From Acorus gramineus (lineage: Eukaryota > Streptophyta > Magnoliopsida > Acorales > Acoraceae): 64,000 bases of DNA. The DNA lies in assembly GCA_030737835.1 (NCBI GenBank), contig CM060852.1, forward strand, positions 3,525,813 through 3,589,812. Reading direction: 5' to 3'. A program made the translations under genes and the position numbers. The notes under the pieces were generated by a model. That model worked only from the letters and a program-made list of their open reading frames with translations, did no database searches and was not told where the DNA came from. Every line of letters begins with the position of its first letter. Positions within the stretch are counted from its first letter, which is position 1. This document shows positions 1-12,151 of the stretch, piece after piece.

Positions 1-2781
1 TAAGCGAACAGCTATCAATGAATCTCTTTCTATTGCAAAATCTACATCGAAGGAACTCTTTAAGATTGTTCAGGATCAGAAGGCCAGGAGGGAAGAATAT
101 GCTGCTATTGCGTCTCAACAATCAATTTGTAATTACCTTTCTCCTTATCTTCAATCCTCCTGTACCTCATTATGTTTGCATTTGTTTATTAAAATTCCTA
201 GTTGTTTTTAACATCTTAAATATATGTTGCATGGGTACCAGGACCGTCTCTCGTAGACAAAAGAATTGCGTGAAAGATTCCATAGTTCACAAGAAAAGAA
301 ATTTTCTCATAAAATTTATCCATAAAATTGTTACAGGATTCAAAATATTTTTGGGATTTACAAGAATTTGATGGTCAAACCTGATAATAAAAATATAAAA
401 TTATGACTGCTTTGAAACTGTACGATGTATTTCATTTTCAAAGCATAGTTGAGTAAACAAGCGAAAAGAGTTTGATGCTTTAATGAAAAGTATGATTTTT
501 TTTATCATCAAATTTCGCACTGTGCCTTATTCTGGAACATAAAGTTCTCTGATATGGTATTGAAAAGATTATAACATTAACAAATGTGTGTAGAAGTTCA
601 TGAGTTTAATGCATAATGTGCACAACCACATAGAGCCTAAGGTAAGTTGTAATATGATCCAGGCAATGGAACCAATGTTTTCCATATTGAAGACTGGAAT
701 TCTGACATCTTCATTCAGTTATTTTTAGTGATTACATATAGATTGTTATGTTATTAAGAAGTGGTTTGTGCTCTAGCTGGATATTTCTAAATGATAATGG
801 ATTGCAGAAGAGTTCTTAGTTCATGGATGTTTCTCTCTCTCTTCTTGTTCTTGACTTGGGCCTTCAACATATATGACCTTATTCTGCAATTGAGTGATCC
901 CAATATTTACTGTCTTGTTTGGAAGCCTCTGTAGCATCTGAAGAAAATAATAATGAAGATATGGATCGCTGCAAAGGCCTGGAAGAGTCCACTGCATGGT
1001 ATCAGAAGGTTCTTGGGTTTCATATTGAAGGAGGACATGGTATAACTGAACAAGACCTCATGTTTAGTGTATTGACATCCCCTCCCATTGATTCTCTCTG
1101 AATGGTTTCATTTTATTTTCTAAAGGAGTCAAATTTGTGTTCAACAAAATTAACATGCAAGATCCAAATGAAGAGTATACATTTACTATCCGACACGAAA
1201 ATGATGTCTACACATGTAAGTACTACTTTGCTTCTTCTTTTTAATTGCATGTGTGAGTGTGATAGAAACATATTCTTGATAAATTAATTGTGGGGCACTA
1301 TATTTACATTTTTTTCATACACAGTTAAATTTTATGATAATTTTCAGTGCTGAAGTGTAATCCTCCCTTGGACAACATCAAAGTTTTGATTAAAGAGTTG
1401 AACCAGTCTAATAGCCTATTCAAGTTTGTGAGAACTATGAGGGAACGATTTCAGGGCGCTGCACTCAATGGTACAGCTCTTTGTTAACCTCTTTTTTCCT
1501 TTTTTTTGTTCTTCTTTTTAAACTATCATAAGCTTGTTCAAATTGCTACACCTCATTGTGCTAATTCCTTTTGTAGTAACCTGCTCATGATATCTCCTTA
1601 AAAATTTAAAAAGTGCGTGTCTTGTTTCACATGAGATTTCAGATGTCCAAATGTTCAAACGGTGCTGACTTAGCATCGAATGATATTGCACCCATTTCAT
1701 TCACGTATGTTGTCTGTTATCACTTGTAGTAGAGTTTGGATTATCATTTTGTAATTTTGTAGAGGTTGATTCAATTGCTTGGAGGATTTAATAAGATTAA
1801 CAATGTTGTTCGTCATTTAGATTCTCACTAATAAATGAATGCTATTTTTCTACTAGGAGTTCGACCTGTGTCAAATTATGTTCAAGGAGATTCATCTACA
1901 ACTACTCTATCATCACCTCCATCCACAATGTCTGCAAGCAGTAGAACTTCTCCTACTGGCCTGAGTGGTGTTCGATCTAGAGGTAGGTCCAGAAAGGACA
2001 ATCATTCACGAGTTGGTACTCTGTCTTCTCTGTCAGCAACAGCTTTGCGTCGGTCCCCACGTTTTAAGGTAAGTAGGTAACATATATCTAGTTCTTTTTC
2101 CTTTGAATTTTATTTCTATTTGATTTCTTATGGGTGACAACAAGGCATAGAAACATATAATGGAATATGTTCTAAAAAATTACAATACTACCTAAACTAC
2201 TGTAGTTCTGCTTTTTGAGTTTTTATATCATAAGGTGGATCTATGAATAAAATTGCTTGTTTCGTTGTTCAAACATTTACCGAAACATGAGTTCAGCTTT
2301 TTGAGTTTTACATCATAAGGTGGATCTATGAATACAGTTGCTCGTTTTACCGAAGTAATTTGAAAGGTTTCTTGGACCATCACCAGCATCCTTGTTTGAT
2401 GCCCCATTTTTCACGCCCATATTGAATTATCACATAAAATGTTTAATGTAACAATTTTTTGAGCTGGGGAGAGATAGGATCACCTTGTCGCAACACCTTT
2501 TGGTTGAGGCCTTCTCACTAGCTGGTGTCTGGCTGAGATGATGTTCATTTTTCTTTTGCATTGTATTTCCCCTTGGACTTCTATATATATATATACACGA
2601 GGGCAACTGCCTACCATTTAGTTCAAAAAAAAAAAAAAATTGAGCTCCATCAACCTAATAACATCGTGCTCTGGCTTAGTTCTAATATCCAGTTGCTGCC
2701 TTCAGTTGTCTATTGATGCAATCAATACAAATTCTGATATGCAGTCAGATTTTCCTCTGGCAGGTTGATAGGCTTCCTTGA
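1..2781 (+). CDS. SPC25: Kinetochore protein SPC25 (3' portion; 5' end outside window)
   Basis: SPC25 is one of four subunits of the NDC80 complex, which links centromeres to spindle microtubules. Exons read here: <1-128, 926-1039, 1126-1215, 1348-1470 and 1857-2068; phases join without a break. The first exon encodes coiled-coil sequence ending in a REEYAAIASQQ-type stretch. The next exons encode the globular C-terminal (RWD-like) domain, with WYQKVLGFHIEGGHGVKF, the acidic NEEYTFTIRHENDVYTLL region and LFKFVRTMRERFQ, all typical of plant SPC25. The tail is Ser/Arg-rich (RSPRFK). Two ends are possible. Reading through the donor at 2069 gives a TAA at 2078-2080 (end VSR). Splicing to an acceptor at 2763 gives VDRLP and a TGA at 2779-2781. 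I favour the spliced form, because GTAAGT is a strong donor, but this is not proven. Confidence 0.88.
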
Positions 2782-3280
2782 GTGCATGAGACCATTCACC
2801 TCGACCATGGTATTTCTCAATTCTTTTTTTTTAATAGCCAGTGCCAATGCGTGTATATGTGCGAGTGATATGTATAAAGAATCAGTATGCTATTTTATAT
2901 AATTTCTTCCCTCTGACATTGAAATTTGTGCGTGTCAATATTGTATCCTTGTGCAGAGCTTGTATTTCTCACTATAAATACATAAGTTGACATGATTAAT
3001 CTTACTTATTTTAAAGGGTATTAGCCTAATAAAGATTGAGTCTTTAGCAGGTTTGAGAGTTTTTGGAGAGGAAGAACGGGATATATCATTTGATGTTTTG
3101 TTGTCTATTCGGTGAATCTTTATTTCTCCAAGCAATTCCAATAGATTCATGTTTATTGAATTGTCCCAATAGATTCGTATTTATTGAATTGAGTTTGACA
3201 GAACCAAAGTTGAATTAGTGAGAGAATGAGTCATGACTGTGTTCAAGCATTTTATAACCCCTTATTATTCCAGGGGCAAC
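2782..3280. other. Intergenic DNA downstream of SPC25
   Basis: AT-rich sequence with no supported gene. It probably holds the SPC25 3'UTR. Just upstream, in the last SPC25 intron, a (TA)n stretch and an A-run (about 2583-2640) look like a retroposon tail, but no body could be identified. Confidence 0.4.
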
Positions 3281-5118
3281 GATACACTCAGTCATCCCTA
3301 AAGTCTTAACAGATTATATGATATCTGTAATCATATCTATATTCAGTTACGAGAGTATATACTCATATCAGTATGTATTTCATTACCTTTAAAAAAATCC
3401 AAAATGCCTTGAGACTACGAAAATATTACTGCAGAAATGATTGTTCATAATATTTTTCTTATTTTAGTCTTTATTCATGGATGAACTGTGTCAAATGCCT
3501 ATGGCGTCTTCCTTGCCACATGAGTATTTGATGAGGCAAGACAATAATTGTTATTATTATTTGTTACATAAAGGAGACACATAAGTAATTGATGTGTTGC
3601 TGACATAGTTCAAATTCAGCTCGAACGGACTTCGAACGGTAAGAGGGCGTTTGAAGTTCTGTTCAAACAGATTTTGAACGATAAAGCCTATCTCTGAGTT
3701 CGGATTGTCGTTCGAATGATAACATACCGTTCGAAAGCTGTTCGAACGCAATTCGAACGTCGAACGATTGCCTTACCCTATGTGCGACTGCATGTTCGAT
3801 GCATACGGCCGCATATGCCATATGTGGACCACACCGCACATGTGCGGTCCGCACATGGTTTTGAACTATGGTTGTTGATATGATATTTAATCTCATTCAG
3901 TGCTCATAAGAGGTAACATCCCTTGAAAATATGGAAAATAATTGAACTTAGATACAGCTGTATATGTGATTTTATTTTTGAAAGTGTATATTTTATATAA
4001 TGAAATATGTATTTTCTTAAAAATGAATTAAATTCTCATATGGATTCACTTGTACAAAAAAAATTACATGTTCAATAAAGCATGTACATTGTTCGGGATA
4101 CAAGGATACAAATAAGGATTGTGTAACTGAGCTTGAAGGTTCAAGCTAGGTGTATAAAATCATAGTTTTAACCGCACTATGGGCCATCTTGCTGAACCGA
4201 AATAAGAAAGTATTCTTTGGGCAGCGGTTATACATTAAAAATGTTTGAGAGGACACCCGACACTTCATCTCGACATGGGGATGTACTCTCGCAGGTGCCG
4301 ACAGTGTTTGCCTGGTACGAGGAGTGTTTCAAATTGACCCGAGTTAATCACATTGGAGTTTTTCTTGACGTGGGCAGGCGGCCACGAAGAGGATCCCTGC
4401 CCTCTTTTTAATTTTTTTGTTTTTCTTTGGAGGGGAAGTTGAGCTCACAACTTGTGGATTTACTCTCTTTCTCTTTTTCATATGGTTCTTTGTTCTTCTC
4501 TCCTCTCCTCTCTTGCGCCCCGAGTAAGATTCAGACTTATGTAACAATGCTTAAAAAGTTATATACAGTCTAACTTCTTTTAAAAAAATTGAGCTTGAAG
4601 GATATATACACACACATGTAACATATTCATTTGATGTTTTATGTTTCTGTGGCATTACATGGTTATTATATATTCGCCATAATCTTGAAAATATCAACCT
4701 CGTTGTTTCAACAGACATTCGATAAAATTATGACAAATGTCAAAAATTGCTCCTTTTTATCTGAGGAATGTTTTGAAATAGGATGAATACATGTCAAGCA
4801 ATAACTCAACGATGTTTGGATAAAAATTAAATGTGGCATAGATTGAAATAAAGCTGAGTAAGTCTAAAAACTTGTTTGGATGAAAGGAATACGTAGGCAT
4901 AGTTATATCATAATAAGTGAATAAAATATATTGGTATCTAAAATTATGTTATTTCACTCAGTCAATCTATTGCATTGGTAAAAGAGAATTCTACATGTCA
5001 AGTCATATTTAATGATCATCATCTTATATATTGAGATACATTAGTTTTTTTTTTTTTTAACTGTATCATAGTGTAAGGAGCTGTAAGGCAGAGTGTAAAA
5101 TAATTGACTGAGTGTATC
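3281..5118. mobile_element. Candidate TIR DNA transposon (GATACACTCAGTCA ends), non-autonomous
   Basis: The left end reads GATACACTCAGTCA (3281-3294) and the right end carries the exact reverse complement (5105-5118), so the pair bounds about 1.84 kb. The flanks share only AAC next to each end, so a target duplication is weak and the superfamily cannot be named. No transposase frame is visible. Inside are a cluster of TTCGAA/CGAACG motifs (about 3605-3775), a set of palindromes around CACATGTG (about 3800-3860) and a moderately GC-rich piece (4190-4420) with an unrecognised 64-codon frame. Similar TACACTCAGT ends occur at 20.8-21.1, 41.37 and 44.1-44.3 kb. Confidence 0.5.
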
Positions 5119-5414
5119 AACACTAGTTGGATTTTGGTTTTCATAAAAGTACTCTTTTAACGGTTTTAACTTCTAAGCCCAAGAAAGGCCCGACCCATCT
5201 AAACAACAGGAGTGTTTAATCATACTCGATCATTCAACGACACGAGTTACAGAACTTCATCAAAATATAAGGGACCACCAAAACCCGGCCTAAAATCTCG
5301 CAATGTTAGAACTCGTTAGCTCTCTCTTCGCTGACTGATTTTTTTGGGGGGCTTTAGTTCCGTCTCTTCTCGCTCGATTTCAAACTTCTCGTACTTTGAA
5401 TCTGTAGATAAATC

Positions 5415-5422
5415 TAGGGTTT
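5415..5422 (+). promoter_or_regulatory. Telo-box-like motif in the FIP37 5' leader
   Basis: TAGGGTTT (reverse complement AAACCCTA) lies 8 bases upstream of the FIP37 ATG. Telo-boxes are known near start sites of plant genes expressed in dividing cells. Its position is suggestive only. Confidence 0.35.
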
Positions 5423-5429
5423 CAATTCG

Positions 5430-8400
5430 ATGGCTTCGCCTGCGCATATCGACGACGTAATCTCTCTCTCTCTCTCTCTTCTGTCTCTCGTTTTTCTATG
5501 ATTTGTTTTGGATGATTTTCAGGAGGACGATTTCGGTGGCGACTTCAATGGAGCTCGACGACCAGGTTTTTTCGACTCTTTCCCTTCCGTTAATGGTTTG
5601 ATCGACATTGGTTTCTTGTTTCAATTTCTCTCTCTTTTGTGGTTCTTATAGTTAAAAAGAGAGGATTTGGGGAGATTGACGACGACGACTATGGAGAGGG
5701 AGATCTCTTCGGAAAGGTGACTTGTGACTTTTGTGAGTCTTTTGATTTGTTATTATCTTGTTAGAGTTTCATTAATTTTCAGGGAATTTGGAGTTGTTTT
5801 CTTTGGTAGTTTGGGAATCTCAATCCATGGAATTAATTTTGGGGTTGCTAAGTGATTCTGATGATGGTGCTTGCATACAACGGGTCGGGTCCAGACCCGG
5901 ACCCGACCCGACCCGGACACGATTACACGTGTAATATACCCAACCCGATTTGGACTTGACCTGGCGGACCCGAACAAACAAACAAACGGGTCGGGTCCGG
6001 GTCCGGGTCCACCCCGCCCCGACCCGTTGGACCCGTTGGACCCAACTGTTTTTTTTAATATATGTTCATATATTATAAGACCATTAGTATTAGTTGATAC
6101 ATAATTTTATTTTTTACTTAACTTATTTTTGTATCTACAAGTTCATAAATCATAATCATAACAAGCCTATAAATCGGTTTGTTTTGGACAATTAACTTAT
6201 TAGCATTTGAATTTGTATAATTAATTAGTTTGTTGCATAATTTATGTTTATTATTTAGGTTAATATGTTAGTGTTTATTGTTTTGAATGTTGTTTAGGTT
6301 AATATTGTTTTGAATGTTGTTTAGGTTAGTTATGTTTATTATTTAGGTTAATATGTTTTTTATGTTAGTGATTATTGTTTTGGATGTTGTTTAATAATTC
6401 ATTTACTACTTTTGAATTGTATAAAATTATATTCAAACATAGTCTCATTAACAATAATGTTTTATTACAAAAAATTTCAAATAAAATGATAAGACAAACA
6501 AATACATGAGCTCTTCTCTCTTTTTTTTTTTTTTTTTTTTTTACCCAACCATCCGGGTCGGGTCGGACCCGGACCCGATCCGGGTCCGACGGGTCCGGGT
6601 CCGGGTCCACATTTCTCCGGACCCGCCGGGTCCTGTCACGGGTCGGGTCCGGGTCCACCCCGACCCGACCCGGACCCGACCCGTTGACAGGCCTGCTTGC
6701 ATATGCAATTCATAATGTAGGTTTTTTTTTTTAGACAAATAGTCACATTGATTTCATGGTAGAGCTCTGTCTCCATTGGATTCTTTTGAAGTCCTTGTGG
6801 AAAAATGTGTCGTCATTTTGGTACTGAAGGGAGTAATCTTGATGAGTTATATTATGTGTCTTAGAGAAGTGACTTTTTATTCTTTCACAATGAAGGGAAA
6901 GGTGGCTGTGGATGAGAGTGCCCCAGGTGCTGCCACAGGGATGATTTTATCTCTTCGCGAAAGGTAATCTTACAGATTGTGGTTATAGGTTATATTTTTT
7001 ATTTTGAAAATTGATGTCCCAACCTTGGAACTTCTTTTTAGATGTAGGGGTGTTAACTGGTAATAATTTTGAAAAACAAATGGCTGATCTGTTGAAATTC
7101 TGAGCGCAAAACTAATGTACAAAGGTTTGCTTGTTCGAGTATTGATTGGTAAATTAAATAATGTATGAACTTTGCAGTATATCCTCTCTTTGTTATTATT
7201 CTGAGAGAAGAATAATAAAATAAGCACTGTTTTCTTTCCTTTTTTAGGCATTTTAATGACTTGTGATTTATTTATTTTTTGAACTCCTGCCATTTAATTT
7301 GATTTGTGTTGGCTACCGTTTTGAGATTATATGGTTTCATTTTGTTAGCGATCTCCATCTGTGATTGAGAATAAACGACTTTGTTGTAACTTGTAACTTA
7401 TTTTGTCTTGGCAGTTTGCAAACTTGTAAAGAGAACCTAACCACATGTCAGGTACTTGTATATTATATACATTCTGGATGTTGTTTTTCAAGTATACTAA
7501 ACTGACATCATATATTATAATTTGATGTTTGCTCTATTCCAATACTGGCAATATCTATAATATGTCCTGTGCATTACGTCGCTTTATTATATTTGTTAAT
7601 ATTCCACAGTTTGATGCAATTTTCAATCTAACAGTACATGTTACATCAACCTTCCTTGATTATGGGTAATCTTTGGTTCGGGAGGTGACCATCTCGATTC
7701 TGTTGTGGGTGTGGAGGCCTTTCCTTGGCCTTCTCGTTGTGTTTTATACTTCTTTTAATTATATTTTGTTTGGAGATCTCTTGTCTCCTTATGTTTGGGG
7801 GCTTTCTAGATTAATAAGATTATATATATATATAAAGTTCCCTTGTAGATTTCTGTAACTTAGATTTGTAATTATATTCCCTATTGTTGCATGAGTATTT
7901 CGCATTTTTTTCAGATGCAACTTGAAGAGGCAAAATTAGAGATACAGAAATGGCATTCTGCATGTCAGAATGAGTCAATAGTACCTACAGGAACAACTCC
8001 AGGTTAGCCATTATTTTTTACTTGGAACTTGACGTCCTCTATGGCATATACTTGAAGGCATCTCAAATACACAATATTTCTTGATTCCAATTTTGCGACC
8101 ATCAGTTCTGTTCTGTTACTTTACTGGTTCATGCTCTGATAGTTGTGCTGCTTATTTATATTCTTGAAGGTCTTCCTGCTTATCTATTTCAAATTGTTGG
8201 ACCCCTATACTTTACACTTGTTTGGGGTTTTTTTGCATTATGTCAAACATGAAAGAGTGTTCTCTCTGTCTTATTTTCCTGGGTATCTGTGCGCTTATTA
8301 ATTGAATTAAGCATCATCATATCTGCCTTCATTTTCCCACATATTTCCTTCCAGATCTCATCATCTTCTTTTTTTATGTAGAGCCTGCGCTATTGTTCAA

Positions 8401-11400
8401 TTTTCTTCAAAACCTCAAATCATCCGAGTCATCTTTTAAGGAACAGGTTCAATACTTTACTTTTAAAATTCTTACTAACAGTAGAATTATTCGAAACTGC
8501 ATTTACCAATATTTGCTTTTCATGACAGCTTGAGAAAGCAAAGAAAAAGGAAGCTGCGTTTGTTGTAACTTTTGCAAAACGTGAGCAGGAGATGGCAGAT
8601 TTAAAGGTATGCTTTTGTTTCCTTTGTATGATTTTCTTCTATGGTGGTTTTATTTGTCACATTTTGTTGTCAAGTTTTTCTTTTGCACCATGTAAACTTT
8701 TAAGAAAAAATGTTTGATTGGTATGCAACAGATAAAGTGCACTCCAAGTATGTATGTGATAACTGATGAGGCTGTAATCAGTATCAGTCCTTAATTCCTT
8801 ATGCAAGTAATGATGTTTCCATCAACATTGAATTGGCTACTAGTTATTTGATGCACCATTAAATTTTTTAATGAACATGCAATCTCGTGCTTCACAAAAT
8901 ACTTTACCTATTAAAGATATCCTTTTGGTCTATACATGAGGTCAAATTCTATTCGCAATTTTCAGCCACCATTCTGTCACTGGCAATACTGAAATGTTGA
9001 CCCCCATCAATTAATATCTATTTACTAATCAATTTTTCAGTCTGCTGTCCGGGATCTGAAGGCTCAAATGAGACCTCAAGTGATGCAGGTATAGCTATAA
9101 TCCTTTACTTTTTTGTTTGCAGATGCTTAGATAGTAAATGATTTGATATATCCTGCTATAGAATAAGGGAGGGTCTTCAATCATTACCTGTTTTTATTGC
9201 TAGCAAACATGAATATTGGGTTCAGGCCCATAGCTTTGTAGCTGACAGGTGTGTTTGCAATTAAGAGGTCGTGGACATAATTGAGACGTAAAACAAAAGT
9301 TACTATAAATTGATTTGTTTGTGGTTTCATTTTCCTGAACTTGGATAGTTGGAAACTTGCTGCATTGATCAGTCATGACTCCAATATGTAATATACTTAT
9401 GATGCATCCTTTAGAAAACTTATTATTTCTGCTGTCTACTCATTTATTTACATTACAAAATAGCTTATATTGCTCATGCTGTTTATATGGACAGGCCAGA
9501 AGATTATTACTTGATCCAGCCATTCATGAGGAGTTTACACGACTGAAGGTGCATGTCTCAAAATTCATTATGCAACATGATTTTTCATTTTCCTAAACTT
9601 AAATTGATTGATCAAATACTTGATGTGAGGTCAAAGTTAATTAATTAGTTCATGCCAGTGATTCGTGTCTCTGATGTCTGCCTAATTTTGTATGATTGTT
9701 TTCGGCTTACTTCTTGAGGCAATGGATTTGTCTACCCGGGATCTTGGATTTGTTTTCTTTGTAACGCACTCTCTTTGACATCTTATATGTTTTCTTTCAA
9801 GAGGCAGACATACTGCATGTGATCACTGAGTTTTATCAGCTGATAAAGTTATTATTTATGTCCTGTTAGATGAATTTTTATTTTGTAGTAATAGTTTAAC
9901 AAACTAAGGATGCTTTTTGTTCATTTTGGTGTTGCATTTCATATGCCAGAATTTGGTTGAAGAGAAGGAAAAGAAAATAAAAGAGTTGGAGGACAATGTT
10001 ACTGCCATCAGTTTTACTCCCCATAGTAAGAATGGGAAATCATTAATGACAAAGTGCAAGATTTTAATGGCAGAAAATGAGGAGATTGGTATTTCAGCTT
10101 CTGAAGGAAAGGTAGTAACTGTAGACAACTTGCTCTTCACTTTCAATTACTATACAACTACTGGTTGATGTGTTGTGATGTTGATTTCATTGGTTACCTT
10201 ATTTATCAATAACATTTCAATCAATCTCCAACTAAAATGTTAATTACTTGTCTTCTCGAAATATTGAAATTTTAGAGCAAGAGAACCTGGATCTCAATGC
10301 CATCAATTAATCAAATTGACTTATTCTCCCTGTCCTGGAAGTCTAGATGGGTCTGTTAAATCAACTACAAGTCATTTTTCGTTGATTCATAACATGATGA
10401 TGTTTGCTTCTTTAACATGAAATTATTAAATAGGTAATATGAGTATGTAAATTGATCATTTCTTTTATTGTACTATGAAATCTGACATAAATTTTCATCA
10501 AACATCACCTAAGGCCACGCATGTTTAAAAATTCTTCTTCTTGATCACTGTCCTTATTGATGAATGATGACATCTTCCTTGGATTCTGACAGTGGGAGAG
10601 CTTGCTATATGACCAATATATTTTTTTTTGTAAGAGGTGGGATTTGAACATAAAACTTATGATAGCAGATTTTGTTGTCAACTATTGAGTTATGGGTGCA
10701 AGCACTTATATTACTAATATATAAATCATGAGTTTTCTTTCTCTGGTGTTCTTGAATATGATTGCCATTCATGATCTTTAATATTCATTAGCTCTACGTT
10801 GCATCACATTTGTTTATTCAAACTACTGCTAATGAACCATGTTGAAATTGTAGATGCATGATCTATCAATGAAGCTAGCTTTGCAGAAGTCTCAAAATGA
10901 AGAGCTCAGAAATCAATATAGAGGTTGGCATTTTTAGTGATGCTAGATTTACTTTTGTTTTTTATTTTGGGTGAGTAAGAGTAGACCATTTAAATAGATA
11001 TCATACCATGTACAGGGTGCACTTTTTTGCCCTTGTGTTTAGCTTACCTTTTTTTTTTTTGTTGAGAAGCATCGTTGTAAGTTCCATTAGTCAAATTCTT
11101 ACTGGTTTTATGCCTTACTATATTACATTCACAGTGTTATATAAAGCTATGGATGGTCTGACAAACGATGTTGAAAGATACAATGAAATGGTAAACTACG
11201 TAAACTCTTCATGATTTTGCATTGTTACCCGGTTTCATTCCATTGACGCAGCAACGCTATTTATTCTGCTGTAGGTGCTCATCCTACAAGAAAAACTAGA
11301 AGAGAAGGACAGCGAGATTAGCGCGTTGAAGGAAGAGCTATCCCGAAAAGAAGTTTTGTCAGAAGAGAGAGATTCCACAGATGACGAGAAAAAAGTGATG

Positions 11401-11451
11401 CAAGATGTTGAGACCAACACAGTAGAAGTGAAATCCCAGGCTGAAACTTGA
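5430..11451 (+). CDS. FIP37: FIP37, WTAP-like subunit of the m6A methyltransferase complex
   Basis: FIP37 is the plant counterpart of WTAP/FL(2)D, a nuclear scaffold that positions the MTA/MTB m6A writer on mRNA. Fourteen exons join in frame to 343 residues: 5430-5456, 5523-5565, 5652-5716, 6902-6963, 7415-7451, 7915-8002, 8382-8446, 8529-8606, 9041-9088, 9495-9548, 9950-10111, 10854-10923, 11135-11190, 11275-11451. The acidic N-terminus (EDDFGGDFN) is followed by GAATGMILSLRES, a long coiled coil with NLKSSESSFKEQ, KREQEMADLKSAVRDLK, ARRLLLDPAIHEEFTRLK, TNDVERYNEM and LILQEKLEEKD, and an acidic tail. These match known FIP37 blocks in order. The acceptor of exon 4 could also lie 6 bases upstream, adding Gly-Lys. 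Intron 3 holds a hAT-like insertion. The gene is convergent with the thioredoxin-like gene at 12152. Confidence 0.95.
5878..6695. mobile_element. hAT-like non-autonomous element in FIP37 intron 3
   Basis: The same 8-base sequence, CTTGCATA, flanks both sides (5870-5877 and 6696-6703), the duplication size of hAT elements. The right end, read inward, is CAGGCCTGTCAACGGGTC; the left end starts at CAACGGGTCGGG, as if the first bases of the terminal repeat were lost. Both ends are packed with GGGTCGGGTCC-type units in opposite orientation (about 5880-6045 and 6545-6690), enclosing an AT-rich centre with a T-run. No transposase is encoded. Confidence 0.75.
10613..10705 (-). repeat. tRNA-derived SINE-like fragment in FIP37 intron 11
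   Basis: On the minus strand a B-box-like GTTCAAATCCC (10639-10649) follows, about 40 bases downstream, an A-box-like stretch around AACTCAATAGTTGAC. The order matches the RNA polymerase III internal promoter of tRNA-derived SINEs. No cloverleaf could be folded and target duplications were not found, so this is a fragment rather than a tRNA gene. Confidence 0.4.
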
Positions 11452-12151
11452 CTCACTTTCTCACATGGAAATGGCTTCCTCGTTTTGTTAATTTTATGTA
11501 GCATTCAGTCTGCACTGGCTGATTATTATTGTTTATAGCTCAAAATGCGCTCATATTTTATTTAGACCTGTTTACGTGGTCAATAATTATGTTAGAAGAG
11601 TTTTTAAATACCTACTTTCACTCCCCAAAAAGATGGATCAGAGTTGGGATTGTAAATTGTTTCCTAAAGAATACTGATCAATGTAATGTGGGTTCCAAAA
11701 ATGCGGTCCTGAAGAGAATTTATGATATTGGCCTGGCAATGATAACCTAATCCCATTCACAAAAAAATATTGCAACAAAAAAAAATCATGGAAAATGATA
11801 TGCCCAACACTGTGTGTAATCCAGCTTGTAGCACTTATCGATTATCTTTTTCTCATAAAACTATACTCAGCTCATTGAAATACATATTATAAGAAATACA
11901 GTAATATATTTTTTCTTTGAAAATATATATAAAAAAATTCAGAATAAATTCTGTCAATGTAATCAGTGCCTGGAGTTATTAAAACAAAGTATAAAAAAAA
12001 ATTCCCTAGATGGCTAGTCAAACACAACACACAACAAAAACTGTACATATTCAGTGACGAGAGATTCCCATCATCAGATATTTTAATATCAAGTTCTTCA
12101 GCTGCCAGAACGCAGGGTGTTCAATTGAATCAGAGCGCGGGTGAATTTCTT
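11452..12151. other. Convergent intergenic region, 3'UTRs
   Basis: AT-rich sequence between two genes transcribed toward each other, FIP37 (+) and the thioredoxin-like gene (-). It must carry both 3'UTRs. No gene or clear repeat is seen. Confidence 0.6.

Noticed and set aside
4217-4411. 64-codon frame in the 3281-5118 element
   Set aside because: No recognisable motif, no splice context and no continuation; treated as chance or unknown element interior.
7673-7858. 61-codon frame and possible retroposon tail in FIP37 intron 5
   Set aside because: The (TA)n and T-rich end suggest a retroposon tail, but no body, duplication or family motif could be identified.
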